Below, in pieces: positions 24,528 to 33,022 of a stretch of 64,000 nt of DNA. The notes under the pieces were generated by a model. That model made no database searches, was not told the DNA's origin, and saw nothing but the letters and a program-made list of their open reading frames with translations. Every line of letters begins with the position of its first letter. The first letter of the stretch is position 1. The stretch is taken from NCBI GenBank assembly GCA_039986595.1, contig JBDWQJ010000009.1, positions 1 through 64,000 on the forward strand, in the 5' to 3' direction. This DNA is from Lentilitoribacter sp039986595 (GTDB lineage Bacteria; Pseudomonadota; Alphaproteobacteria; Rhizobiales; Rhizobiaceae). A program made the translations under genes and the position numbers.

Positions 24528-25895
24528 TTAGGCTTTTTCAAACCCACGGGCGATTTCGTAATCTGTGACCACGCGATCAAATTCTTCTTGTTCCCATCTT
24601 GCTGCTCGAACATAGTGCTTAACCACCACATCCCCTAACGCAGCGCGAAGCATTTTTGAACCTTCTAACTTCGCGGCGGCATCGCGCAAGTTTGTTGGCA
24701 AATCTTCAGCAGCATCATTTGCATAAATATCGCCCGATGTTGCAGGTGCCAATTCAAGCTTTTCTTCAAGTCCTGCAATGCCTGCCGCCAATTGTGCAGC
24801 AATTGCTAGATATGGATTGATATCAGCACCACCGACACGACATTCAATGCGCACAGCTTTTGATCCATCACCGCACAATCTAAATGCAGCCGTTCTGTTA
24901 TCAACAGACCAGATGATTTTTGTTGGGGCAAAAGTGCCCTTGGCAAAACGTTTGTAAGAATTGATATAAGGGGCAAGGAAGTATGTTGTATCCTGAGCAT
25001 ATTTGAGCAATCCAGCTACGTAATGCTGCATGGTTTTTGACATAGTAAACTCACCGTCTTTGTCATAAAACGCACTTTCACCATCAAGTGTCCAGAGCGA
25101 TTGATGAATATGCGAAGAAGACCCCACACGTTCGTGATGCCATTTGGAGACGAATGTTGCAGCGTGACCCTTTTGCCATGCAATCTCTTTGGCCGCATGT
25201 TTGGCGATCGTATGATATTCTGCGCAATTGAGCGCTTCATCATAACGAATGTTGAGTTCTTCTTGCCCCGCTTCTGCCTCACCTTTGGTGTTTTCAACCG
25301 GAATTCCAGCCTCAAACAAGCAATTGCGCAATGGGCGCATAATATGCTCTTCCTTGGTGGTTTGCAGGATATGATAATCTTCATTATAGCCGCTGATCGG
25401 TTCAAGATCTTTAAAACCAGATTTGCGAATTTCATCAAGGCTTTTTTCAAAAATGAAGAACTCAAGTTCTGTTGCGGTCTTGGCTTTATAACCAAGCTCC
25501 TCAAGACGCTTAACTTGCTTTTTCAAAACCGCGCGCGGTGAATGCGGAACTTCCTCATGCGTATGATGATCAAGCACATCACACATCACCATAGCGGTGC
25601 CTTCTAACCACGGAACCAATCGGATTGTCTCCAAATCAGGCTTCATAATATAATCGCCGTAGCCGCGTTCCCAACTTGAAGCTGCGTACCCATCAGGGGT
25701 GGCCATCTCTAAATCGGTTGCAAGCAAATAATCGCAACAATGAGTTTCTTTATAAGCATTTTCAATAAAGTTCACAGCATGGAAGCGTTTGCCCATGAGG
25801 CGGCCTTGCATATCGACCAGACACACCAACACGGTGTCTATATCGCCAGCCGTGATTTTAGATTTCAATGCTTCAAATGGGAGGGTTTTAGACAT
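24528..25895 (-). CDS. Glutamine-synthetase-like gamma-glutamyl-amine ligase
   Basis: A 455-residue glutamine-synthetase-fold enzyme. Visible active-site elements include TELEFFIFE, AEAGQEELNIRY, GSSSHIHQSLW (HIHxS), NSYKRF and RIECRVGGADINPYLA. Genes of this type (PuuA, IpuC, GlnT) join glutamate to an amine instead of ammonia. Its neighbours are an aldehyde dehydrogenase, alcohol dehydrogenase and amine-type transporters rather than nitrogen-assimilation genes. This favours gamma-glutamylation of a small amine over a housekeeping glutamine synthetase. The specific amine is unknown. Confidence 0.85.
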   Translation of the reverse strand: MSKTLPFEALKSKITAGDIDTVLVCLVDMQGRLMGKRFHAVNFIENAYKETHCCDYLLATDLEMATPDGYAASSWERGYGDYIMKPDLETIRLVPWLEGTAMVMCDVLDHHTHEEVPHSPRAVLKKQVKRLEELGYKAKTATELEFFIFEKSLDEIRKSGFKDLEPISGYNEDYHILQTTKEEHIMRPLRNCLFEAGIPVENTKGEAEAGQEELNIRYDEALNCAEYHTIAKHAAKEIAWQKGHAATFVSKWHHERVGSSSHIHQSLWTLDGESAFYDKDGEFTMSKTMQHYVAGLLKYAQDTTYFLAPYINSYKRFAKGTFAPTKIIWSVDNRTAAFRLCGDGSKAVRIECRVGGADINPYLAIAAQLAAGIAGLEEKLELAPATSGDIYANDAAEDLPTNLRDAAAKLEGSKMLRAALGDVVVKHYVRAARWEQEEFDRVVTDYEIARGFEKA

Positions 25896-25921
25896 GATTA
25901 TCCTGATAGACCGTTTGTGTT

Positions 25922-25946
25922 AGACGCCACCAACATGATGGCGTCT
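25922..25946. other. Hairpin between dctP-like and ligase genes
   Basis: Arms AGACGCCA and TGGCGTCT with a 9-base loop lie just after the TRAP binding-protein stop. On the minus strand no T-run follows, so it is more likely a processing or stabilising hairpin than a terminator. Confidence 0.5.
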
Positions 25947-25960
25947 TTTAAGCTTGTAGT

Positions 25961-26998
25961 TTAGCTGTAACGGTAAGGGCGTCCAGCCTTAACCATGTCG
26001 GCATTGTACTTTTTGAAGATTTCAACGACTTTACGTTTTGTTTCAGATTCAGCTGCAATTTCCTCCCAGAATTCAACAGCGGCATCTTCAACTTGTGCCC
26101 ATTCTTCATCAGGAATAGTTGTAAGCTCCATTTTTGTGCCGTTAACACGCAAATCAGCTTCACCACCCCAATACCACCACTGGCGGTAATAATGGCTTTG
26201 ATCCATACATACTCTCAGCAATTCTTGAAGATGCGGAGGCAATTCATTCCAGCGATCCATATTGGAAAAGAATGAACCTGCCCATGCACCTGAAATGTTG
26301 TTTGTTAGGAAGTAGTTGGTCACATCAGCCCAGCCAACTGTATAATCTTCTGTAATACCGGACCATGCAATACCATCTAATTCGCCAGTTTGAACCGCAG
26401 TTTCAATGTCTTCCCAAGGGAGTGTCACAGGAACAACACCGAACTTCGTCAAGAAACGACCCGCTGTTGGGAAAGTAAAGATACGCTTTCCTTTAAGGTC
26501 TTCCAACGAATTAATCGGATCTTTTGTTGCAAAGTGACATGGATCCCATGCACCTGCTGAAATGTGTTTTACGCCAACGGCTGAATATTCTTGATCCCAA
26601 ATTTCACCCAAACCGTATTGATTAAAGAGCACTGGTACATCAAGCGAATAGCGGCTACCAAATGGGAAGTACCCACCGAAAACGGTCACATCCGTGGGGG
26701 ACGCCATGGAATCATCATCTGATTGCACAGCATCGATTGTGCCTTTTTGCATCGCACGGAACAATTCACCTGTTGGTACAAGTTGATCGGCAAAGAACAA
26801 CTCAATTTCCATTTCGTCGCCAGCAATTTTGTTAAAGCTATCGATTGCAGGTTTTACCACGTGCTCAGCAAGCGCTGCACCTGCATAAGTTTGCATACGC
26901 CATTTAATTTTTGATTGTGCAATAGCAGGTGTTGCCAGCGCTGCCGCTGGTGCTGCCATTGCTGCTCCCTTAATAAAGGTACGTCTTGAAGTCGTCAT
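25961..26998 (-). CDS. TRAP transporter substrate-binding protein (DctP family)
   Basis: A 345-residue periplasmic protein with a twin-arginine leader (TTSRRTFIKGAAMAAPAAALATPAIA). Conserved DctP features are ELFFADQLVPTGELFRAMQKGTIDAVQ, EDLKGKRIFTFPTAGRFL and GELDGIAWSGITEDYTVGW. The start was moved 30 codons inside the open frame because AAGGAGAAATGAA precedes this ATG and the leader begins here. It belongs to the type annotated as mannitol/chloroaromatic or keto-acid binding; the true ligand is unknown. It is encoded after the two membrane subunits of the same transporter. Confidence 0.9.
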   Translation of the reverse strand: MTTSRRTFIKGAAMAAPAAALATPAIAQSKIKWRMQTYAGAALAEHVVKPAIDSFNKIAGDEMEIELFFADQLVPTGELFRAMQKGTIDAVQSDDDSMASPTDVTVFGGYFPFGSRYSLDVPVLFNQYGLGEIWDQEYSAVGVKHISAGAWDPCHFATKDPINSLEDLKGKRIFTFPTAGRFLTKFGVVPVTLPWEDIETAVQTGELDGIAWSGITEDYTVGWADVTNYFLTNNISGAWAGSFFSNMDRWNELPPHLQELLRVCMDQSHYYRQWWYWGGEADLRVNGTKMELTTIPDEEWAQVEDAAVEFWEEIAAESETKRKVVEIFKKYNADMVKAGRPYRYS

Positions 26999-27057
26999 TT
27001 CATTTCTCCTTGTTTTGGTTGTCCCCAACCAGTTTCTGCTTCTTTTTGAAGTTCTCG

Positions 27058-28383
27058 TTATTTTCCGTAAACAGTATTTGGTAACCACATCGCAATTTGC
27101 GGAAATATGATGACAAGCGCTAAGGCAAATAACATCACCAACACAAATGGTGCGATTGAGCTGTAAATATCTTTAAGCGTGATCTCAGGCGGCGCCATGG
27201 CACGCATGAGGAATAAATTGTAGCCAAATGGCGGCGTCATATATGCAATCTGTGTGGTGATTGTGTACAAAACACCATACCAAACAAGATCAAATCCAAG
27301 CGCTTTAACAAGTGGCACATAAAGTGGTGCAACGATCACCAACATGGCTGTATCGTCCAAGAATGTTCCCATCACCAAGAATGAAAGCTGCATCAATATG
27401 AGGATTACCCAAGGGTTTAATCCAAGTTGATCGGTAAACAGCGTATCAATCGCCTTGACCGCACCCAACCCGTCAAATACGGCACCAAAGCCCAATGCCG
27501 CCAGAATGATCCACATAAACATGCAGGAAATCGCAAGCGTTTGTCGTACAGATGTTTCAAACACTTTTTTGTTCATCCGTCCTTTAAAGACGGCTGCCAA
27601 AAACGCAGTTGATGCGCCAACGGCTGAGCTTTCAACCAAAGATGTCCAGCCATTGACAAACGGCACCATCATCACAGCGAAAATAAAAAGTGGCAGCATG
27701 CCAGCTCGCAATAGGCCAAGCTTCTCAGATAGCGGCATAGCTTCGCGTTCATCTTCATTTAGTGCTGGACCAAGCTCGGGCTGAATACGGCATCTGATAT
27801 AGATATAAAGCATAAACAGCGCTGCCATCAGCAATCCAGGGAAAACACCAGCAAGCCATAATTGGCCAACTGGCTGGCGTGCGATCATGGCATAAAGTAC
27901 CAAAACAACCGATGGCGGAACCAGAATACCAAGCGAAGAACCCGCTTGTATGACGCCAGTGACCATGCGTTTGTCATATCCGCGTTTTAACAATTCAGGC
28001 AGTGCAATTGTGGCACCAATCGCCATGCCGGCAACCGATAAACCATTCATCGCTGAGATCAAGATCATCAAACCGATGGTGCCGATAGCCAGGCCACCCC
28101 TCACCGACCCCATCCAAACATGGAACATCTTATAAAGGTCATCGGCGATTTTAGATTCAGAGAGCACATAACCCATAAAGATGAACATTGGCAGGGTTAA
28201 AAGTGGATACCATTTCATCAACTTCATAGCGGATGCAAATGCGATATCAGAACCGCCCGTCCCCCAAAGCGCAATGGCGGCGATTGCGCCGACAGCACCA
28301 ATTGCGCCAAAAACGCGTTGACCGGTGAACAACATCAGCATCATGGATGCGAACATGAATAATGCAATCATTTCGTATGACAT
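27058..28383 (-). CDS. TRAP transporter large permease (DctM family)
   Basis: A 441-residue membrane protein with about twelve hydrophobic segments. The family signatures GFGAVFDGLGAVKAIDTLF and GTFLDDTAMLVIVAPLYVPLVKALG are present. It uses an ion gradient rather than ATP. Its ATG overlaps the stop of the small permease by one base (TGATG). Confidence 0.92.
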   Translation of the reverse strand: MSYEMIALFMFASMMLMLFTGQRVFGAIGAVGAIAAIALWGTGGSDIAFASAMKLMKWYPLLTLPMFIFMGYVLSESKIADDLYKMFHVWMGSVRGGLAIGTIGLMILISAMNGLSVAGMAIGATIALPELLKRGYDKRMVTGVIQAGSSLGILVPPSVVLVLYAMIARQPVGQLWLAGVFPGLLMAALFMLYIYIRCRIQPELGPALNEDEREAMPLSEKLGLLRAGMLPLFIFAVMMVPFVNGWTSLVESSAVGASTAFLAAVFKGRMNKKVFETSVRQTLAISCMFMWIILAALGFGAVFDGLGAVKAIDTLFTDQLGLNPWVILILMQLSFLVMGTFLDDTAMLVIVAPLYVPLVKALGFDLVWYGVLYTITTQIAYMTPPFGYNLFLMRAMAPPEITLKDIYSSIAPFVLVMLFALALVIIFPQIAMWLPNTVYGK

Positions 28384-28967
28384 CAGTTCACAGCCTCAAT
28401 TTCTGTTTTCTCGTCGCGCAGTTTGATAATGTCTTTGAGTAATTCGGAAATCGACTGCAAAAGCATTAAAAACACGCCCAGACACATAACTAATTTAACT
28501 GGCCACAAGAACGGGCGCCAAGCCGTTGGGCTGCGCTCTAAACGTCCTGGACTTTCTTGCCCTGTTAAAACACCAAATAAAAACTGTATCGGCTCATCAC
28601 CATAATGACCCAATGAATATGCCAGTGATCCAAGCCCGCCATAGAGCAAAATGCCCAAATAAAACAACAGGAAGAACACCGTTATCGCATCGATTTGGGC
28701 TTTTTTACGTGTTGACCATTCGCCATAAAACAAATCCATACGGACGTTCGATCCAAGCTGGATAGAGTATGGCCCACCCAAAATATAATAACTCACCATC
28801 GCAAATTGAGCGATTTCAAGCGTCCAAAGAGAGGGAAGAAAAAAGGTTTTGGAAATCGAAGACCACATGAGGATAGCGATCATGACAAAGATGCCATACA
28901 TAATGATCCGTCCGATGCGGTAATTCACTGCATCAACAACGCGTATGTAAGAGTTTACAAACTTCAT
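28383..28967 (-). CDS. TRAP transporter small permease (DctQ family)
   Basis: A 194-residue protein with four predicted membrane segments, including LWTLEIAQFAMVSYYILGGPYSIQLGSNVRMDLFY, the DctQ hallmark. The length is at the upper end of the family, as in mannitol/chloroaromatic-type TRAP systems. It overlaps the upstream hydrolase gene by four bases (ATGA), so the hydrolase and transporter are one operon. Confidence 0.9.
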   Translation of the reverse strand: MKFVNSYIRVVDAVNYRIGRIIMYGIFVMIAILMWSSISKTFFLPSLWTLEIAQFAMVSYYILGGPYSIQLGSNVRMDLFYGEWSTRKKAQIDAITVFFLLFYLGILLYGGLGSLAYSLGHYGDEPIQFLFGVLTGQESPGRLERSPTAWRPFLWPVKLVMCLGVFLMLLQSISELLKDIIKLRDEKTEIEAVN

Positions 28968-29740
28968 CCAGCGCGCTCCTTACGATCGGGCGCCGCTGAA
29001 TATACTTTGAGCGCATAATCGAGCATAACTGCTATTCGTAATGCTATATCCAAACATTGCTGTGGGGTTTGCAAAAGATCGTTGCGAATTTCAATCATCA
29101 CATTTGCAAGACCATTGCGAATACCATGATGTTTAAGCGTGTGAGTGACACCATCTTCAGCCGCATAAGGTTCATTGCGGAGCACGCACATCTCTTCATA
29201 GCGTTCGGCATATTCAAGCATAGCATCAGCTATCAAGCTGTCATCGTCATGCAAGATACCAACTTCAACTTCACGTTTTTTACCGTGATAAGTCGGTGTA
29301 AAACTATGCACGGTAACAAGAATTGGTGCGACGCTATGCTCTGACAAAAGCTTTGCAATTGCATCTTCAAATGGCTGATAATAATCCTGAATACGCTGAT
29401 CTTTTTGCGCTTGAGTGAGATTTGCATTGCCCGGAATTTGATAAATTTCACTCTTTTCAGGCATAGCATCTTTGGCAGATGGTGGTCTATTGCAGTCATA
29501 CACTAATCTGGAAATACCGCTTAACACGCCCGGCGCGTTAAATCGTTTTGCCAACAATCTTGTGACTTCGGCAGCACCTGGATCCCAGGCAACATGACTT
29601 TTAAGCGCCTCAGCATTTAAACCCAGATTATCAAATTTTGCTGGGATATGGTTTGAAGCATGCTCACAAATTAGCAGAATGTCGCAAGCGCTATCACCTG
29701 CCAACACGGAAACAACTTCTGTTTTTGCTTCATCCACCAA
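28964..29740 (-). CDS. N-formylglutamate amidohydrolase-family hydrolase
   Basis: A 258-residue zinc hydrolase of the HutG/FGase family, with ICEHASNHIP (metal-binding Glu and His), SRLVYDCNRPP and TVHSFTPTY. The family cleaves N-acyl glutamates or related amides. Next to a gamma-glutamyl ligase gene it could release glutamate at the end of the pathway, which is inference. The open frame extends to a TTG at 29800. However, a TTGACA element lies exactly there and a GGAG site sits 8 bases before the TTG at 29740, so I prefer the shorter form; GTG at 29737 is also possible. Confidence 0.78.
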   Translation of the reverse strand: MVDEAKTEVVSVLAGDSACDILLICEHASNHIPAKFDNLGLNAEALKSHVAWDPGAAEVTRLLAKRFNAPGVLSGISRLVYDCNRPPSAKDAMPEKSEIYQIPGNANLTQAQKDQRIQDYYQPFEDAIAKLLSEHSVAPILVTVHSFTPTYHGKKREVEVGILHDDDSLIADAMLEYAERYEEMCVLRNEPYAAEDGVTHTLKHHGIRNGLANVMIEIRNDLLQTPQQCLDIALRIAVMLDYALKVYSAAPDRKERAG

Positions 29741-29855
29741 AACGATCACTCCAAATTTTGTTAAATTCTCTTCAATTGAGATTGACTTGTCAATAATCAA
29801 ACTAAATTATTCTTCAATTTAAATTCGATTGTGCATATAATTACAAAAAACGGGG
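29741..29855. promoter_or_regulatory. Divergent promoter/operator region of hydrolase and rpiR-type genes
   Basis: On the minus strand TTGACA is followed about 18 bases later by an A/T-rich -10-like sequence. Two similar AT-rich elements, cttcaattgagatt and cttcaatttaaatt on the plus strand, lie 38 bp apart and could be RpiR binding sites. The second ends about 24 bases before the rpiR-type start. Confidence 0.4.
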
Positions 29856-30731
29856 ATGATTCAGGTGAGCTCACAAACAATTGCAGACAAACTTCGCGCG
29901 CAATCTACAAAGTTTACGCGCGCTGAACGGCAGCTTGTCGATATCATTTTAAAAAACTACCCAGTATCGGGTTTAGGTAGCATTACCAGTCTTGCTGATA
30001 CCGCTGGGGTCTCAACACCGACGGTTGGACGCCTCGTGCAGAAGCTTGGTTTTACCGGCTTTCCAGATTTTCAAGCCAACCTTCGCGCTGAGCTTGATGA
30101 AAAAATATCAGGACCCATCGCAAAACGCGAACGCTGGGTGAATAATGCACCTGAAGGTCACATCTTAAACCGTTTTACAGAAGCGGTTATCGAAAACATC
30201 AGCCACTCACTGGGTGATATTAACCCACAAACATTTGATGACGCCTGCACTTTATTGAGCGATTCTAACCAAAAACTATTTGTCGTTGGTGGCAGAATTA
30301 CGCGTACACTTGCTGATTATTTCTTCCTTCATATGCAAGTTATCCGTAAAGGCGTCACTCATATCAGCTCAAGCTCAAACGCTTGGGCGCATTATCTTTT
30401 GGACATCAATGAAGGTGATGTTGTCGTCATATTTGATATTCGACGATATGAGAACAGCACACTTAGGCTAGCTGAAATGGCAAAGGAACGCGGCGCGAAG
30501 GTTGTGTTGTTTACCGATCAATGGGGTTCACCCATCAGCGTCAATGCAGACTACTGTTTTAACAGCCAGATTGTTGTTCCTTCTGCTTGGGATTCCAATG
30601 TGACTGTGATGCTTTTGGCCGAAATATTTATTGCAGAAGTGCAAGAGCGCAATTGGGACACAACAAAAAGCCGAATGGAAGAGCTTGAAAATATGTTTGA
30701 TCGCACAAAATTTTTTAGAAAATTTTCTTAA
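29856..30731 (+). CDS. MurR/RpiR-family transcriptional regulator
   Basis: A 291-residue regulator. An N-terminal HTH (residues about 5-80: FTRAERQLVDIILKNYP, TSLADTAGVSTPTVGRLVQKLGFTGFPDFQANLR) is followed by a SIS domain (about 130-260) that normally senses a phosphosugar or similar ligand. It is divergent from the hydrolase/TRAP operon and is the likely regulator of that array. The ATG used has no well-spaced site; a GTG three codons later is preceded by GGGGATGAT and could be the real start. Its 3' end overlaps the MATE gene by 4 bases. Confidence 0.87.
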   Translation: MIQVSSQTIADKLRAQSTKFTRAERQLVDIILKNYPVSGLGSITSLADTAGVSTPTVGRLVQKLGFTGFPDFQANLRAELDEKISGPIAKRERWVNNAPEGHILNRFTEAVIENISHSLGDINPQTFDDACTLLSDSNQKLFVVGGRITRTLADYFFLHMQVIRKGVTHISSSSNAWAHYLLDINEGDVVVIFDIRRYENSTLRLAEMAKERGAKVVLFTDQWGSPISVNADYCFNSQIVVPSAWDSNVTVMLLAEIFIAEVQERNWDTTKSRMEELENMFDRTKFFRKFS

Positions 30732-32116
30732 CCTGCGACCGATCTACGTTTCCAGTCTCCCTTCCATAAGCGCTGATGGAACGGATAAAATTTGATCAAC
30801 TCTTCCCATAAAATGAGCGATAATACCCAAAATGCTGAGAGATCAAAATAAAGCACTGCTACGGCAGTTGCGGGAACTCTAAAGCCCCATTGCGCCCAAA
30901 TAAACAGCTTCATGACATAAACCGTATCCCCACTTGCACGAAGGGTATTTCCGCAAATTGCATTTGTGGTTCTGGGTATTTGAATGATGAGCAAGATCGG
31001 CAAAAACCCAATCAATATCATCTGCGTTTCTATCAATAGATCAGGATAGAGTATCTGAATGGATAAATTCATCGCAATGAAGATGATTGCCACACAAAAA
31101 GCTGCAACAAATGCACCGCGCCATGCACGTGATAAAAATCTATCAAGCACTGGTTCTGATGTCTTTTTACCCAAAAGCTGCGCCACCATAATGCCCGTTG
31201 CTTGGGTCCATTGCATACTTATTTGCCCGGCGACCATATTCCACGGCGCAATCAACGTCATGGCGGCAAAATCGGGCAACGCCATCTTTGCATAGATAAG
31301 CGTGCAGATATGCCCTGCAAATGTGGCACTTACAAATGTTGCTGCAATGGGAAGCGAAAAGGCAACATGACGTTGAATAGACTTTTGAAAGGTACCTTTT
31401 TGCCAGCCTTTAACATTGTGCAAAAACCCATCAAGACGAATGAGCTGGCTAATGAGGAATATAGTTTGGAAAAGAATGGCAGCTGCACTGCCCATCGCAG
31501 CACCCGGCACACCAAAGGCAGGCAATCCAAAAGCCCCGTGAATTAATGCATAGCTCAGAACCACATTAATTGGCACCGATAGACAATATCCCAGAAGCGG
31601 TATTTTTGTCCGTCCACAACCATTGAAATGACTGGATATTGATTGCCCTATTGCCTCACCTAGAATGACGAGTGAAAAGATCGAAAGGTAAGTCCATGCT
31701 TGTTGGGAAATATCCGCGCTCGTGGCCAATGTGCTTAAAAGAGACTGCCCAAACAAAAAGATTGCACAGATCCCGATCAACCCAATTGTCAGTCCAATTG
31801 TTAATCCGGATGCTAACACTGATTTTCGATAAACGGGGTCATCGGTACCATAAGCTTGCGCGGTTCTGATTTGCAACGCATGTGAGAATGCAAAAATAAC
31901 ACCTAGAACGATACCCCCCAATGCGCCGGCTAACCCCATGGCGGCCAGAGACTTTTCTCCCAATGGAGAAACCAACCAACCGTCCAGCAAAACTGTTCCG
32001 TGCAAAAACACTGCCTTTAGCGTCATCGGCCAAGCAAGTTTGAATATGTCAGATGTTTTAGGTGCAGCATTCAGCGCAGCTTCTTCCCCTGCACTCATTT
32101 CACCGCGTTTAAACAT
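30728..32116 (-). CDS. MATE-family multidrug/metabolite exporter
   Basis: A 462-residue membrane protein with about twelve segments arranged as two similar halves. The first is marked by WPMTLKAVFLHGTVLLDGWLVSPLGEKSLAAMGLA. It should export a cationic or other small compound against an ion gradient. It lies 21 bases after an FCD-type GntR gene in the same direction and may be co-transcribed with it. Substrate and relation to the neighbouring alginate operon are unknown. Confidence 0.85.
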   Translation of the reverse strand: MFKRGEMSAGEEAALNAAPKTSDIFKLAWPMTLKAVFLHGTVLLDGWLVSPLGEKSLAAMGLAGALGGIVLGVIFAFSHALQIRTAQAYGTDDPVYRKSVLASGLTIGLTIGLIGICAIFLFGQSLLSTLATSADISQQAWTYLSIFSLVILGEAIGQSISSHFNGCGRTKIPLLGYCLSVPINVVLSYALIHGAFGLPAFGVPGAAMGSAAAILFQTIFLISQLIRLDGFLHNVKGWQKGTFQKSIQRHVAFSLPIAATFVSATFAGHICTLIYAKMALPDFAAMTLIAPWNMVAGQISMQWTQATGIMVAQLLGKKTSEPVLDRFLSRAWRGAFVAAFCVAIIFIAMNLSIQILYPDLLIETQMILIGFLPILLIIQIPRTTNAICGNTLRASGDTVYVMKLFIWAQWGFRVPATAVAVLYFDLSAFWVLSLILWEELIKFYPFHQRLWKGDWKRRSVAG

Positions 32117-32137
32117 GAATTGTCTTTATCCGATGCT

Positions 32138-32827
32138 CTATTCTTCAGGATCAAAATAATCAGCGTTTTGTGCTGAGATGTGTTTGATGGTCTCATCAAG
32201 ACGGCTTAAATGTTTCATTCCAGCGTTCACAGCACCATCAGCATCGTGGTTTTCCACAGCTTTTGCAATTTGGTAATGATCGGCAATCAGCTCCGGCATT
32301 CGGTCTTCTTTGGCAAGGCCAAGAGCACATAAACGATCCACTTTGGTTTTCTCAGCCATAATCACATCAAATGCAAAATCAACCTGCGCAATCTCGCAAA
32401 GTGTTTTGTGAAAGGCGTAATCAAGCTGGCCAAATGCAGCCACATCTTTTTTCTTTAGCGCCTTCTCTTGCTCAGCCAAAGACATGTCTAATCGGGCTAC
32501 TCCAACCAAGTCACAAAATTCAGCTGCACGACGCAAAACACGTTCTTCAATTGCAGAGCGCACAAAGCGTGACTTATTGATTTCACGTGTAGAAAAGCGT
32601 TTTACAACTGTTGCGCGCTTAGGCCTAATGAGCAGTAAATCTTGGTTGGCCAAGCGGCTAAATGCATCGCGAACGGGCTGACGAGATACGCCAAATCGTG
32701 CGGCCATATCAACCTCAGACAGCTTGTCCCCGGGCCGTAACTTCAGCGATAAAATCTCACTTCGCAGTAGATCAAAAATATCATCCACGCTGGTGCGCGT
32801 GTCGCTAATTTGAGCTGCATGAGCCAT
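32138..32827 (-). CDS. FCD-domain GntR-family regulator
   Basis: A 229-residue regulator. The winged helix at about 15-80 has RPGDKLSEVDMAARFGVSRQPVRDAFSRLANQDLL, and the C-terminal all-helical FCD domain has ligand/metal residues in DYAFHKTLCE and ADHYQIAKAVENHD. It is divergent from the alginate-oligosaccharide operon and probably represses it until a uronate or KDG-like ligand binds. An ATG two codons upstream is an alternative start. A role over the MATE gene behind it is also possible. Confidence 0.87.
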   Translation of the reverse strand: MAHAAQISDTRTSVDDIFDLLRSEILSLKLRPGDKLSEVDMAARFGVSRQPVRDAFSRLANQDLLLIRPKRATVVKRFSTREINKSRFVRSAIEERVLRRAAEFCDLVGVARLDMSLAEQEKALKKKDVAAFGQLDYAFHKTLCEIAQVDFAFDVIMAEKTKVDRLCALGLAKEDRMPELIADHYQIAKAVENHDADGAVNAGMKHLSRLDETIKHISAQNADYFDPEE

Positions 32828-32901
32828 GCACATTCTCCAATCTTGCTGCTGGTAAGCGTTCCCTATCGCTTACCAAGAGTGCGGATAAATAACAATCTGA
32901 A

Positions 32902-32991
32902 ATACCAGATTTAGCCACAATATCCATAAAAATCAGGTATACAACAATTGCATCTTGCATACTAGATTGATTTCTAGCATACTACATTGAT
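32902..32991. promoter_or_regulatory. Candidate GntR operators before the alginate operon
   Basis: Two 15-base direct repeats, GCATACTAGATTGAT (32957-32971) and GCATACTACATTGAT (32977-32991), lie 20 bp apart, two helical turns. Further upstream ATACCAGATTT (32902-32912) and AAATCAGGTAT (32930-32940) form an inverted repeat with one mismatch. Both sit between the divergent gntR and ABC genes. Confidence 0.5.
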
Positions 32992-33022
32992 AACGCATTT
33001 TTGTGCAAAACTGGGAGGTTGC

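Noticed and set aside
24528..25895. Housekeeping glutamine synthetase GlnA
   Set aside because: The fold is shared, but there is no neighbouring glnB, and the adjacent dehydrogenases and amine-type transporter point to a gamma-glutamyl-amine ligase.
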